DNA of 64,000 bases from Scytonema hofmannii PCC 7110 (GTDB taxonomy: Bacteria > Cyanobacteriota > Cyanobacteriia > Cyanobacteriales > Nostocaceae), in NCBI RefSeq assembly GCF_000346485.2, contig NZ_KQ976354.1:2855421-2919420 (forward strand), written 5' to 3'. Below, one piece after another: positions 9,070-18,337 of the stretch. Position numbers and translations under genes: made by a program. Within the stretch, counting starts at the first letter, position 1. The number at the start of each line of letters is the position of its first letter. The notes beneath the pieces are model-generated. The model did not search any database and was not told where the DNA came from. It was given only the letters and a program-made list of their open reading frames with translations.

Positions 9070-10023
9070 TCACAAAAACGATAATTCTCCAATAACTTCT
9101 AAACGCTTGTATTTACCGAAGTTCATAAATTTCTCCGACAGGGCATCAGCTACGCTGGGAGTAATCCAGCCTAACTGCTGAAGTATATGAATGGCAGCAG
9201 CGTATTTTGCCCGCTTTGCTCCATCAATAACTTTAATTGCCAATCCCATGCCTTCACCGAGTCTGCCAATGCACTGTACCCCTTCAGCACCTGATTTACT
9301 CACCAGTTCACCTGGGATGGCGAGCATCAATTCCGTGTCAAATTCTCCCTCTCCTGCTACCATCACAGGATGATGGGTCATGGCACGGACTATCCGCTCC
9401 ATATCTAAGGTGCTACGAGAAGCTAGCTGAGCGTATAGCGATCCCATTTGCCCAAGTTGTAACAAGTAGGTGGGCGCACCACAATCGTCATGGGCGCTGA
9501 TAAATTCTTCGGATGGCATTCGCAGCAATTCTGATACTTTACTAAGAATCAATTGCTGCACCGGGTGTTTGCGCTGCAAATAGTTATTTAGTGACCAATT
9601 ACACTGCTGACACACAGCTAGCATTCCAGCGTGTTTACCAGAACAATTGTATTCCAGAGGGCTGCGTTTCCCTTCAGGGATAGGGCATTGGAGTGCTGAA
9701 GGGTCTACATCAGCCCGCCAAAGAATATTAAATACTTGTCGTACTTGTTCTATCGTTCCCTTGTGGGAACTGGTAATAATTGCTAGGTCTTTGTCACTGA
9801 GGTCATAGCGCTCTAGTGTACCGATGCTAGTCGCAGCAAGTGCTTGAAATGGTTTCAGTGCTGAACGAACAAATGTACTTGTTTCAGCATTGCCAGCAAC
9901 GGATAGAATCCGCCCGCGATCGTCACATATCACTGCTTGGACTATGTGCTTTGACTCTATAATGCCTTCTCGCAGTAACCTAACTTCTAGTGCGGTGGCT
10001 TGTGTTCGTTTTCCCATTGTCAT
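9070..10023 (-). CDS. Asparaginase II family protein
   Basis: 317-residue protein of the plant/Rhizobium-like asparaginase II family (Pfam Asparaginase_II), which hydrolyses L-asparagine to aspartate and ammonia. Family blocks are present: FVRSALKPFQALA near residue 50, ITSSHKGTIEQV, LEYNCSGKHAGMLAVC, HDDCGAPTYLL and a C-terminal KSGAEGVQCIGR segment. Two ATG codons lie close together at the start (10023 and 10017). The stop codon falls in a CCCCTAA tandem repeat that fills 9046-9073. Followed downstream by the tRNA-fMet gene. Confidence 0.88.
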   Translation of the reverse strand: MTMGKRTQATALEVRLLREGIIESKHIVQAVICDDRGRILSVAGNAETSTFVRSALKPFQALAATSIGTLERYDLSDKDLAIITSSHKGTIEQVRQVFNILWRADVDPSALQCPIPEGKRSPLEYNCSGKHAGMLAVCQQCNWSLNNYLQRKHPVQQLILSKVSELLRMPSEEFISAHDDCGAPTYLLQLGQMGSLYAQLASRSTLDMERIVRAMTHHPVMVAGEGEFDTELMLAIPGELVSKSGAEGVQCIGRLGEGMGLAIKVIDGAKRAKYAAAIHILQQLGWITPSVADALSEKFMNFGKYKRLEVIGELSFL

Positions 10024-10029
10024 GGGTGA

Positions 10030-10142
10030 AAATCTACCATAATTTTGTCAATTGTCATTAGTCATTAGTCATTGGTCATTGGTCATTAGTCCTTAGGTTT
10101 TAATTTTTTACAAAGGACGAATGACAAATGACTAATGACTAT
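10030..10142. repeat. Short tandem repeats (TCATTAG/TCATTGG)
   Basis: Runs of TCATTAGTCATTGG-type heptamers at about 10054-10090 and ATGACAAATGACTAATGAC at 10121-10139, between the asparaginase and CGLD27-like genes. Same repeat class as at 2084-2123. Confidence 0.75.
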
Positions 10143-10643
10143 TTAAACTAAGTGCCAAACTATCGTACCAGCAACGAACAACACAGCCAAGCCAGCGAAA
10201 GAAATTTGTAATCTCTGGAGAATGGGTTTGATGGAGTAGGTCACTATCAGTCGATCGCGTGTGGCGATTTCCTGTGGTTTTGTCCAGGTTTGACCGTCGT
10301 ACCAACCCGATTCTTCGTAAAAGATAATCGGACTCATCAGGCGGTCTCGGATATAAGACCAACCCAAATATAACCGCACCAGTACTAATATGACTCCGAC
10401 ACTCGCACCTGCGGCACTACTTAAAATAAATTGTACTGTGTGCTTGTGTGGAGCAAAACTTGTTGCCGCTATCGGTCCTGCCACTATTGACGATAAACCC
10501 CAAACGATCGCGATTTTAGTGATATACTCGCTCCAATTTAAGGTACAGTCACGAAATAGCCAGGACGATTTTAATTCTTCGTACTCATTGAGCGGTTGTT
10601 GTTCTGTAGGTACTGGGCAATTTGAGACCGAAGACTTTATCAT
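10143..10643 (-). CDS. CGLD27-like membrane protein (DUF1230)
   Basis: 166 residues with three likely membrane helices (about 45-64, 75-95 and 140-160). The cytosolic segment YLGWSYIRDRLMSPIIFYEESGWYDGQTWTKP between them is the hallmark of the CGLD27/DUF1230 family, conserved in cyanobacteria and chloroplast-containing plants and linked by homology to photosynthetic or thylakoid function. Starts 36 nt after rsfS on the same strand, a spacing that suggests one operon (yqeK-rsfS-CGLD27-asparaginase). Confidence 0.87.
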   Translation of the reverse strand: MIKSSVSNCPVPTEQQPLNEYEELKSSWLFRDCTLNWSEYITKIAIVWGLSSIVAGPIAATSFAPHKHTVQFILSSAAGASVGVILVLVRLYLGWSYIRDRLMSPIIFYEESGWYDGQTWTKPQEIATRDRLIVTYSIKPILQRLQISFAGLAVLFVAGTIVWHLV

Positions 10644-10679
10644 GTTGGCTGACTCCCACCATCTGATTTACAAAGCTGA

Positions 10680-11141
10680 TTACTCCAGTTCACGTGCTCC
10701 TGTTGCGGATGTTATATACTCTATACGTTCTGCGTGTCCCCAGAACGCTTCTAAATTATAAAACTCCCGTTCCTTGGGAAACATAACATGAACAATAACT
10801 TCGCCGTAATCTAACACCACCCATGTTGCTTCTGCTTTCCCTTCTGTCCGCAAAGGGCGTCTTGACAACTCAGTTTCTATTTTATGTTCTACTGCATCGG
10901 CTATCGCCCTGACTTGTACCCTGGAATAGCCTGTCATCATGACAAAGTAGTCCGCTAAGTAAGAGACATCGCCTACCTTAAGTATGATAATATCACCTGC
11001 TTTACGGTCAGACCCTGCCTCGGCAATAGTAAAAGCCATTTTCCCACTCGCATCGTTATCATCTATGGGTGGGCTTCCTGCCGAACTGTTTGTCACTGTG
11101 ACAGATTGTCTTGGAAAATTTGATGGAAAATAATCAGTCAT
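10680..11141 (-). CDS. rsfS: Ribosome silencing factor RsfS
   Basis: Iojap/RsfS family (DUF143): binds ribosomal protein uL14 and blocks joining of the subunits under poor growth conditions. 153 residues: a variable, Ser/Pro-rich leader of about 34 residues, then the domain with DIIILKVGDVSYLADYFVMMTG, RAIADAVEHKIE, WVVLDYGEVIVHVMFPKEREFYNLE. Located just downstream of the decayed yqeK; the yqeK-rsfS order is common in cyanobacteria and other bacteria. Confidence 0.93.
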   Translation of the reverse strand: MTDYFPSNFPRQSVTVTNSSAGSPPIDDNDASGKMAFTIAEAGSDRKAGDIIILKVGDVSYLADYFVMMTGYSRVQVRAIADAVEHKIETELSRRPLRTEGKAEATWVVLDYGEVIVHVMFPKEREFYNLEAFWGHAERIEYITSATGARELE

Positions 11142-11365
11142 TAAACCTCAGCTGCTGTATCTGTTTAGTAATATTTTTTTACAAGTACTGTCAAACAATC
11201 AAGAACTGGAATGGATTTGCAACTGTGAGACTTGGTTTCTTTGAATACTAACAAAAAAACAGGTGTCTGTGCATTATGCTCTACACCTAATACCATTCCA
11301 TTTTCATCGTCGGAGAAACCAATTACGCGTTGCAATGACTCGCGGATGAATTAAACTTTTTGAAA

Positions 11366-11411
11366 ATAGGGAGTGGGGAGTGGGGAGTGGGGAGTGGGGA
11401 GTGGGGAGTGG
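11366..11411. repeat. Heptamer tandem repeat GGGGAGT
   Basis: About six head-to-tail copies of GGGGAGT between the yqeK relic and rsfS. Nothing else recognisable in 11142-11442 apart from possible rsfS promoter sequence. Confidence 0.85.
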
Positions 11412-11442
11412 GAAAGAGGTATTTTCATAAAAGACCTTGTGG

Positions 11443-11486
11443 GCGACTCTACCGTATGCTGTGTACAAAGCACACGGTAGAGTCGC
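11443..11486. repeat. Palindromic hairpin inside the yqeK relic
   Basis: Arms GCGACTCTACCGTRTGCT and complement around TGTACA, about 18-20 bp each. It replaces the expected C-terminal codons of yqeK, so I read it as a small inserted element or a late rearrangement. Confidence 0.65.
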
Positions 11487-11959
11487 AGGTCAACCACACA
11501 GCGCGATCGATATTTTCACAGCTAGTTTTTCGTAAAGCTTGCAATTCGGAGCTGTTGCCGCGTCCGGGTTCCAAGCTATTTCATAAAAACACGATACAGG
11601 AAAGCGGACTCATGCCCGGTCTACCCAAAGTGTGATTGGCTATAGCTTGCAATACTTCTTCATCATTCACACCAAATGTATCTCTTGCTAGGATAGCACT
11701 TACGTCTGCATATAACAAATGGGGATTTGCCGCCATCACTTCATCTATATCCAATCCCTCTGCCCGTGCCATCTGCAAAAGTTTTTGGGGCTTGTAGTAC
11801 TTTGCCAAATCGTGCATCAAACCAGTCGTTGCGGCTTTTTGGCTATCTAAATTATGTTGTGCTGCTAAGTTGGCTGCCATTTGCTCAGCCCTAAGAATAT
11901 GGCCCTTGTCTGGGCAATGGAACATTTTCTGCAAGCCAAGCTATCACTTGTTCGCCCAT
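11449..11959 (-). pseudogene. yqeK: yqeK-like HD-domain hydrolase, disrupted
   Basis: YqeK is an HD-domain enzyme that cleaves diadenosine tetraphosphate. The true start is probably ATG at 11959 (MGEQVIAWLAENVPLPRQ), but that frame hits a stop within 25 codons. The body continues in the neighbouring frame: GHILRAEQMAANLA, GLMHDLAKYYKP (the HD motif), IANHTLGRPGMSPLSCIVFL. At 11581-11583 a TGA stands where the family has Ala before DSLEPGRG; beyond it the same frame reads NSLEPGRGNSSELQALRK and then degenerates in a hairpin. One frameshift, one in-frame stop and a replaced C-terminus argue for a non-functional gene. Confidence 0.82.
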
Positions 11960-12610
11960 AAGCCATTGTGCATTTCCACGGCAGTTAGCGACAGAAAAGC
12001 TCTCTCGGTAATTTAAATCTTCATAATTCTATATTAACAAGCGCGATGTACAAAACCGTCGCCAAACTTGGCTATCAATTACCAAATAGGTAGGCTAACT
12101 CCAACGCTGGTTTTTGAGATTTGTTATGAGGGGTACTCTGTACCTACAAGGTATCCCTATTCCCGCAGGAACAGTTTGTTTGCTGTCTTCTTGCCCTGTA
12201 ACAGACAGTTAGTCTGTGCCTATTTGTGACCAGAACTACTCTGGCGACCAAACCTGCACGTCTCGACTCCAATAGATCCTCTGGTCTTTCAGAGTTGGGA
12301 TGGTACAAGCGACGATGCTTATCTCTTTAATTATTGCACGTTAAACAGGTTTAGGCAACAATAGATGATTCTGGGTAAGAAAACGGCTATCTAGTACTGT
12401 ACGATCGCAAATCTTGTTGATTGTTGACTGTGGACTGTCAACAGTTAACAGTTAGCAAGCAACAACCCATTGCAATAGCCGCAACCATTTGCAAATTAAA
12501 ATAGCAAGGCTGTGTAGAGTGTACCCTGTTGTGGAGAAAATTAGCCCTACTTTTTAGTTGCAATGGTCTAGCTATATAAAATTCACAATGTTACAAATGC
12601 CCCTAATGTG
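11960..12610. other. Gene-free region
   Basis: No reading frame with family resemblance on either strand. Contains a few short inverted repeats (for example around 12227-12245, CCAGAACTACTCTGG) and a TGTGGACTGTCAACAGTTAACAG stretch near 12430. A small RNA cannot be excluded; no known one was recognised. Confidence 0.5.
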
Positions 12611-13882
12611 TTACACTTCCTGTTCCGAAACAATTGTTGGCTCAATAACTGAGTTCTCCTCTGTCAGTGAGTAAAACAGTGATTCATACTGGCTTAAGGC
12701 TTGCTCAAAAGAATATTGCTCAACAGCAAATTTCCGGCTACTATATCCCAAAGTTTTGACTTTTTCTGGATGTTGATACAAATCTAAAATTGCGTTTGCT
12801 AAAGCTTGTGGATCTTCTGGAGGGACAATCACCCCGCCGCCACTTTGTTTAATAGCTCTTGCTGCAGTCCCATTTTTGGGAACAGAAGCAATCAATGCCC
12901 TACCACTAGCCAGCAAAACTTGAATTTTCGAGGGCATATTGAAAGAAATCACATTTTTCTTCTGCACAACCAAACCTACGTCAGCAGCAGCCAACATCTC
13001 TGGCAAAGCTTTACGGGGCTGAAAAGGCAGTAGTAAAACATTATCTGCACCTGACTCATGACAAGCGTTCTGCAATCGCTGTAAACCTTTCTCTTCGCCA
13101 ACAATGACAAAAGCAATCTCTGGAATATGTCGCAGCATAGCCGCCGCTTTGACAACTGTCTCCAAGCCTTGGGTGAGAGCGATATTACCAGAATATGAAA
13201 TAACAAATTTGCCCTCTAAATTGTGTTTGGCGCGGAAAGCATTATTTTCTTTAGACAGAGGGCGAATAAAGTTAGTATCAACCCAGTTAGGAATTTGGAC
13301 TATTTTTCTTCCTGATACGCCCTTAGCCCGCAAGTTATCCACAAAACCGTCAGCGATGACACTGATTTTGGTAGCACTTGAGTAGGCAAATTTTTCTAGT
13401 AATGCAAACGCTCTAATGAGCCACTTGTTCTTCAACAAACCAACGTGAACAGCCGCTTCTGGCAGTATATCCTGAAGATTTAAGACAACAGGGCAGCTGT
13501 GCAGCACGCCAAGAAGGGCAGTTGGCAGACAACTCGGTAGAGAGGGAGAAGTCGAAAGAATAACATCTGGACGCCAACCAAACAGCGCCGGGAAGAAACT
13601 TGTGAACACGTAGCTTGCATCCAGTAACATTCTATCCAGCAGATTGGGCTGTGGACGAATCCAGACATAACTCCGTTGGATTTCAACCCCATTTTTGTAT
13701 TCGGTTTGGTACCACTTGCCCCGATATTCCTTGTATATCTGACGTTCGGGGTAGTTAGGCATAGCGGTAACGACACGCACTTGGTGTCCGCGCTTGACTA
13801 ACCCCTCAGCGAGTTCAGTCATCAAGGGAGCAATACCAATCGGTTCTGGGTAATAGTTGTACGAGTAAATCAAAATACGCAT
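12611..13882 (-). CDS. Glycosyltransferase family 4, WcaI-like
   Basis: 423-residue GT-B glycosyltransferase, resembling WcaI of colanic acid synthesis, that would add a sugar to a lipid-linked exopolysaccharide intermediate at the inner membrane face. N-terminal domain: YSYNYYPEPIGIAPLMTELAEGL and VRVVTAMPNYPE; C-terminal nucleotide-sugar domain: VISYSGNIALTQGLETVV, FVIVGEEKGLQ and SFNMPSKIQVLLASGRALIAS. It is on the same strand as the sugar transferase at 14399, 516 nt away, and they likely serve the same polysaccharide pathway. Donor and acceptor cannot be read from sequence. Confidence 0.9.
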   Translation of the reverse strand: MRILIYSYNYYPEPIGIAPLMTELAEGLVKRGHQVRVVTAMPNYPERQIYKEYRGKWYQTEYKNGVEIQRSYVWIRPQPNLLDRMLLDASYVFTSFFPALFGWRPDVILSTSPSLPSCLPTALLGVLHSCPVVLNLQDILPEAAVHVGLLKNKWLIRAFALLEKFAYSSATKISVIADGFVDNLRAKGVSGRKIVQIPNWVDTNFIRPLSKENNAFRAKHNLEGKFVISYSGNIALTQGLETVVKAAAMLRHIPEIAFVIVGEEKGLQRLQNACHESGADNVLLLPFQPRKALPEMLAAADVGLVVQKKNVISFNMPSKIQVLLASGRALIASVPKNGTAARAIKQSGGGVIVPPEDPQALANAILDLYQHPEKVKTLGYSSRKFAVEQYSFEQALSQYESLFYSLTEENSVIEPTIVSEQEV

Positions 13883-14398
13883 AATAAGTTATTCTTGGAC
13901 TCCTAGTCTGAAGAACCCTGGTGTCTGATTAATGACAACATTTGCTTGTGACCTGATTCCGCACGTTATATGTGCTTAATTAAAATTTTCGCTTCAGAAT
14001 CATTCAAATGTCAGTTCTTTTTGTTGAAGATTAAGTAAAATTTCATGCTTTGTTTCTGAGGACACGTAATAATTTTAGAGTTAAGAATATTTTGTATTTA
14101 TAGTTTTTAAATAGTGTATATACTTAGATAGAAATTTTCTTTCTTTAAGTTAGATTCCCGATGTAAAAATAGAAAAAATGCCGTAAAAGCCATGCATTCC
14201 AAAGCCGAGATTTAAAGAAATCCTGGATTTTAACTAGATCGTAAGATATTCCCCACATAATTTTTGACCGACGCTCTAGGACAGCCAATCAAGAAAAAAT
14301 ACGGAGAAAAAGACTGAGAATTCCTCCGTATTTATGTATAAAACGCTATTATAAGCTCTGAACGCGATACCCACTTAAGAGGGCATCGCGCTTATTGC
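13883..14398. other. Gene-free region with terminator
   Basis: A/T-rich, no coding frame. Holds the terminator of the upstream sugar-transferase gene at 14365-14396 and presumably the promoter of the glycosyltransferase; no clear -35/-10 pair was picked out. Confidence 0.5.
14365..14396 (-). terminator. Terminator after STAS/sugar-transferase gene
   Basis: Hairpin with arms CGCGATGCCC and GGGTATCGCG around CTCTTAAGT, starting 3 nt past the stop codon in the direction of transcription. No long U-tract. Confidence 0.65.
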
Positions 14399-15421
14399 TC
14401 AAACAGCGCCACTATTTTTGTTAAACAAAATAATGACTGTTCTAAAAATCAGCTTCAGATCGTATATGAAGCTCCAATTTTTCTGATACTGCAAATCCAT
14501 ACGAATGACATCCTCAAATTTACGAATAGTAGAACGACCATTAACTTGCCATTCTCCAGTCATTCCAGGTTTTACATCCAAACGCTGCCATTCTGGAACC
14601 TCATAACGCTCGACTTCGTCTGGCGTAGGTGGTCTAGTCCCTACTAAACTCATATCTCCTTTCAGCACGTTCCAAAATTGTGGCAGTTCGTCTAAACTAG
14701 TACGCCGTAAAAAACGACCTATTTTGGTAACTCTCGGGTCATTGTCTATTTTAAAAAATGCCCCTTCTACCTGGTTTTGCTTCTCTAGTTCAGCTTTGCG
14801 AGCTTCAGCATCAATATACATTGAACGAAATTTCCAAATCTGAAAGCGCTGTCCCATCCAACCACAACGGGTTTGACAGAAGAAAATCGGACCTGGACTA
14901 TTAAGGCGAATAGCAAGAGCAATGGGAATCAACAAAATTCCTGTAATAAACAAACCGATTAATGACCCCACAATGTCTGTGAACCGCTTCATCCAAGAAC
15001 GGACAGAAGGATGAGTGGCGGGTAGTTGCTCTTCAAATTGGCGGTTGATGGATGGAGTTTCCCCTGGAGACTCTAGGTTGAAAACTTTGTCTAACCCTGT
15101 AAGATTAAGTACCGCAGTGACCTGCGGGGTCACATTGCGAAGTGTAAATTTAATATTTTTTTCTTGAGCAATTTTGAAGTTACTAACTAGAGCACCTAAA
15201 CCACTACTATCCATGAAAATAGTTTGATGAAAATCAATGATGATTTCCACCGGGTTGGGGGTTCGTTCGGCGATCTCTTGACAGGTCTGCTTAAAGGCTA
15301 CAGCCTCTAGCACACTTAACCGTGTGGGTACCTGCACAATTGTCGTGTCATTTGAGAACATTAGGGGAAAATTCACCTCTTTGGGTTGGCTAGTCATGAA
15401 GCCCTGCACTTTCATTGCCAT
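14399..15421 (-). CDS. STAS domain fused to bacterial sugar transferase
   Basis: Two-domain protein. The N-terminal 110 residues are a STAS/anti-sigma-antagonist domain: VEIIIDFHQTIFMDSSGLGAL contains the usual phosphorylatable Ser. The C-terminal part is a polyprenyl-phosphate hexose-1-phosphate transferase (WbaP/WcaJ type): one membrane segment (IVGSLIGLFITGILLIPIAL), then SPGPIFFCQTRCGWMGQRF, KFRSM, RRTSLDELPQFWNVLKGDMSLVGTRPP and KPGMTGEWQVNGRS. It would start polysaccharide repeat units on undecaprenyl phosphate. I chose ATG 15421 over an upstream TTG at 15439. The fusion suggests control of the transferase by a partner-switch type kinase, an inference. Confidence 0.9.
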   Translation of the reverse strand: MAMKVQGFMTSQPKEVNFPLMFSNDTTIVQVPTRLSVLEAVAFKQTCQEIAERTPNPVEIIIDFHQTIFMDSSGLGALVSNFKIAQEKNIKFTLRNVTPQVTAVLNLTGLDKVFNLESPGETPSINRQFEEQLPATHPSVRSWMKRFTDIVGSLIGLFITGILLIPIALAIRLNSPGPIFFCQTRCGWMGQRFQIWKFRSMYIDAEARKAELEKQNQVEGAFFKIDNDPRVTKIGRFLRRTSLDELPQFWNVLKGDMSLVGTRPPTPDEVERYEVPEWQRLDVKPGMTGEWQVNGRSTIRKFEDVIRMDLQYQKNWSFIYDLKLIFRTVIILFNKNSGAV

Positions 15422-15769
15422 GTTTATATAATCTGCCAAACATATTGTGTTCTAGCAAATAGTCACTACTGATAATTTATCAGTGGTAAAAATCACTAAT
15501 TACTAGGAAATTGCTTGAGAGGGGTTATCGTTAGGAACGATTCAAAATAGAACAAGGAGTTATTTAAAGTATGAAGTTTGAAGAACGAAGGATGATATAA
15601 GCATAAAGGAAAAAAACCGAAGTATGAATTACTTTATACTTCAATTCCCACTTTGTCATTCTTTACTTTTGTCTTAAATTCATACTTCATGCTTTATACT
15701 TCATACTTCTTTTATGAAAGACATTCTTGTTCTTGTGCCAACTTGGCACATACGCGTTGCTAACATCAC
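15422..15769. other. Intergenic region with tandem repeats
   Basis: Divergent spacer between the sugar transferase and queE. The section 15570-15715 is filled with GTATGAA/ATACTTC heptamer-like repeats. Promoters for both genes should lie here but none is distinct. Confidence 0.55.
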
Positions 15770-16567
15770 ATGACTGCTAAAACTACTGTTACACCTACCG
15801 CACGCCTGATAGAAATTTTTTCCGCTATACAAGGGGAAGGACTGAATGTAGGGACACGTCAGATTTTTATTCGCTTTGCCCTATGTGACTTGCGTTGTCA
15901 CTTTTGTGATAGCGCTCATACCTGGAATCCCCCCGCCACTTGTAGGATAGAGCGAACCCCTGGATTACGTGACTTTGAAACTTACTCCAATCCCGTTCCA
16001 CTACCTATGTTACTTCAGTGGGTTGAGTGGCAGAATTTGCCTTTCGTACATGATACTATTAGCCTAACAGGAGGCGAACCCCTTCTGCACGCATCATTCT
16101 TGCTAGAATTCTTGCCTCAAGTACGTTTTATTACAGGTTTGCCAATATACTTAGAAACTGGCGGACATCGTCCAAAACAACTAGCGACCATCTTACCCTA
16201 TTTAGATTCGGTAGGAATGGATTTTAAGTTGCCCAGTACTAGTGGCGAAAGTTACTGGCAAGAACATACAGAATTTCTCCAACTTTGTCATACTTCAAAC
16301 GTGGAAGTTTTTGTCAAGCTAATCGTTTCTCAAACAACCAATCCTTTAGAGTTAGAACGTTCGGCGGAATTAGTGGCCTCCGTCGATCCATCGATCCCAG
16401 TCTTTTTACAGCCCGTTACTCCAATAGAATCTTCAGTGATGTTGACAAATAAACCAATCCTTGCGCCTTCTCCGGAGCAAGTTTTAACTTGGCAAGCTTT
16501 GATGAAGCGGCTTGTTAAGCAAGTACGCGTGATACCTCAGACTCACAAAATGCTGAATCAGCTTTAG
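15770..16567 (+). CDS. queE: 7-carboxy-7-deazaguanine synthase QueE
   Basis: Radical SAM enzyme that contracts the ring of 6-carboxytetrahydropterin to 7-carboxy-7-deazaguanine in queuosine synthesis. The Fe-S cysteines are C39, C43 and C46 in CDLRCHFC (CxxxCxxC). The substrate/SAM loop EIFSAIQGEGLNVGTRQIFIR precedes it and SLTGGEPLLH follows. 265 residues, somewhat longer than E. coli QueE, with an insert after the cluster (THTW-type segment to LRDFETYSNP) as in other cyanobacterial forms. Monocistronic by appearance. Confidence 0.92.
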   Translation: MTAKTTVTPTARLIEIFSAIQGEGLNVGTRQIFIRFALCDLRCHFCDSAHTWNPPATCRIERTPGLRDFETYSNPVPLPMLLQWVEWQNLPFVHDTISLTGGEPLLHASFLLEFLPQVRFITGLPIYLETGGHRPKQLATILPYLDSVGMDFKLPSTSGESYWQEHTEFLQLCHTSNVEVFVKLIVSQTTNPLELERSAELVASVDPSIPVFLQPVTPIESSVMLTNKPILAPSPEQVLTWQALMKRLVKQVRVIPQTHKMLNQL

Positions 16568-16784
16568 TTAATGGTTAGTGGTTAGTGGTTATTGGTTAGT
16601 AGTAATAAGGACAACTAACAACTAACAACTAACAACTAACTATTACATAAAGACGCTATCAAGCAAAAACTCTATTTTATGAATTTTTGATGTTATAAAT
16701 AGTACGTAATAAAGCCTTAACCTATTATTAATACGGAGATCGGATACTCAAAAAACAGTCTCCTATAATGTGACCATAATTCAA

Positions 16785-18245
16785 ATGAAACATCTACTTT
16801 CCGCGATTGGCTGCTCGTTCATCATGTCTACTCTGAGTATTGCAGGGTTTGCATCATCAGCACGCGGTATTTCTCTTGCTAGCACTCTTGCCCTTCCCGG
16901 TGAAAGTACGGATTTATTCCCGTTTCAAGGCAACAGTGCCAATATTAATCGTTTGGGATATTTTTCCGATCTCTACTACGATCGCTATAACAAAGTGTAC
17001 TATGCATTAGGCGATCGCGGTCCTGGTGGCGGAGTTATCTCCTACCAAACACGAGTACAAAAATTGACTCTAGATGTTAACCAAAACACTGGAGCCATAT
17101 CCAACTTTAAGGTACTAGAGACCATTTTATTTACTAAAGATGGTCAGAATTTTAATGGTTTGAACCCCGAAAAACTCAATGGCAATGCAGGAAATTTAGG
17201 TCTCAGTTTCGATCCAGAGGGATTTGCCATTGCACCGAACGGCAATTTCTATATTTCTGACGAATACGGTCCCTCTGTATATGAATTCAAACCAGATGGT
17301 TCTTTTGTCAGAGCATTCGCAACGCCACAAAATCTCCTACCTAAAGAAGCTGATGGAGATCTCAACTTTGTTGATGGGCGTCCAACCATTACCAATGGTC
17401 GTCAGGATAACAGAGGATTTGAAGGGTTAACTCTTAGCCCAGATGCTAAAAAACTCTATACACTATTGCAAGATCCTCTAGTTAATGAGGGTTCCCCAGA
17501 TGGAAGAGTCAGTCGCAATTTAAGGCTGGTAGAATTTGACACAGCAACAGGACAAAGTACGGCTCAGTACATTTATGAAGTCGAAAGTCTGGCAAGTATT
17601 AACGAGCGCATTCCTGGAACAGAAAATGATTTTGGACCCAACTCTCAAGGGCGTAATATTGGAATCAGTGCTATTACAGCCCTCAATGACACAGAATTCT
17701 TAGTGTTAGAAAGAGATAATCGCGGGTTTGGGGTAGAAGACCCATTAGGGAATATACCTGTTGGTAGCAAACGAATCTACAGGATTGACTTGACGGGCGC
17801 AACAGATGTGAGCGATGTCAGTTTGGCAGGAAGCAACACTTTACCAACAGGTGTTAAATCAGTTGGTAAAACCTTATTCTTAGATATTGCTGAATCTCTT
17901 AAGGCAGATGGGCAAACAATACCAGAAAAGTTTGAGGGTTTGGCGATCGGTCCTCAACTCAGTGATGGTTCCTACGCGCTCTTACTGGGAACTGATAATG
18001 ACTTTAGCGTCACCCAAAATGATGACGATGTTCAATTCGATGTTTGTACTAACAATACTCAAGTCACAATTGACAGTGACTGTCCAGATGGTAGTTCTCT
18101 AATTCCTGCATACCTCTATTCATTCAAGGTAAGTGCTTCTGAATTAGGCAAATTTATTCCACCCCAAAAAGTACCCGAACCAACTGCAACTGCTGGGCTG
18201 ATGTTGCTTGGTTTAAGTAGTTTATTACTCAAGCGACGCAAATAA
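16785..18245 (+). CDS. Esterase-like/phytase-fold protein with PEP-CTERM tail
   Basis: Secreted protein. Signal peptide at the N-terminus (MKHLLSAIGCSFIMSTLSIAG, cleavage near ASSARG). The body belongs to the 'esterase-like activity of phytase' family: DRYNKVYYALGDRGPGG, FDPEGFAIAPNGNFYISDEYGPSVYEF, NRGFEGLTLSPDAKKLYTLLQDPL and EFLVLERDNRGFG are typical beta-propeller blades with acidic metal-binding residues. The end VPEPTATAGLMLLGLSSLLLKRRK (split here as VPEP, hydrophobic helix, RRK) is a PEP-CTERM sorting signal, so the protein is likely anchored or exported with exopolysaccharide. ATG 16785 is preferred to GTG 16770. Natural substrate unknown. Confidence 0.88.
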   Translation: MKHLLSAIGCSFIMSTLSIAGFASSARGISLASTLALPGESTDLFPFQGNSANINRLGYFSDLYYDRYNKVYYALGDRGPGGGVISYQTRVQKLTLDVNQNTGAISNFKVLETILFTKDGQNFNGLNPEKLNGNAGNLGLSFDPEGFAIAPNGNFYISDEYGPSVYEFKPDGSFVRAFATPQNLLPKEADGDLNFVDGRPTITNGRQDNRGFEGLTLSPDAKKLYTLLQDPLVNEGSPDGRVSRNLRLVEFDTATGQSTAQYIYEVESLASINERIPGTENDFGPNSQGRNIGISAITALNDTEFLVLERDNRGFGVEDPLGNIPVGSKRIYRIDLTGATDVSDVSLAGSNTLPTGVKSVGKTLFLDIAESLKADGQTIPEKFEGLAIGPQLSDGSYALLLGTDNDFSVTQNDDDVQFDVCTNNTQVTIDSDCPDGSSLIPAYLYSFKVSASELGKFIPPQKVPEPTATAGLMLLGLSSLLLKRRK

Positions 18246-18258
18246 TCTCTCAGTGAGT

Positions 18259-18337
18259 CACTGGTCACTGGTCACTGGTCACTGGTCACTGGTCACTGGT
18301 CACTGGTCACTGGTCACTGGTCACTGGTCACTGGTCA
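18259..18337. repeat. Heptamer tandem repeat GGTCACT
   Basis: About eleven perfect copies of a 7-bp unit between convergent genes. The stop codon of the DUF3318 gene is formed inside the array, so the repeat supplies its last codons. Confidence 0.95.

Noticed and set aside
12100-12310. Possible structured RNA with CCAGAACTACTCTGG
   Set aside because: The stem is short and the sequence matches no known cyanobacterial RNA that I recognise.
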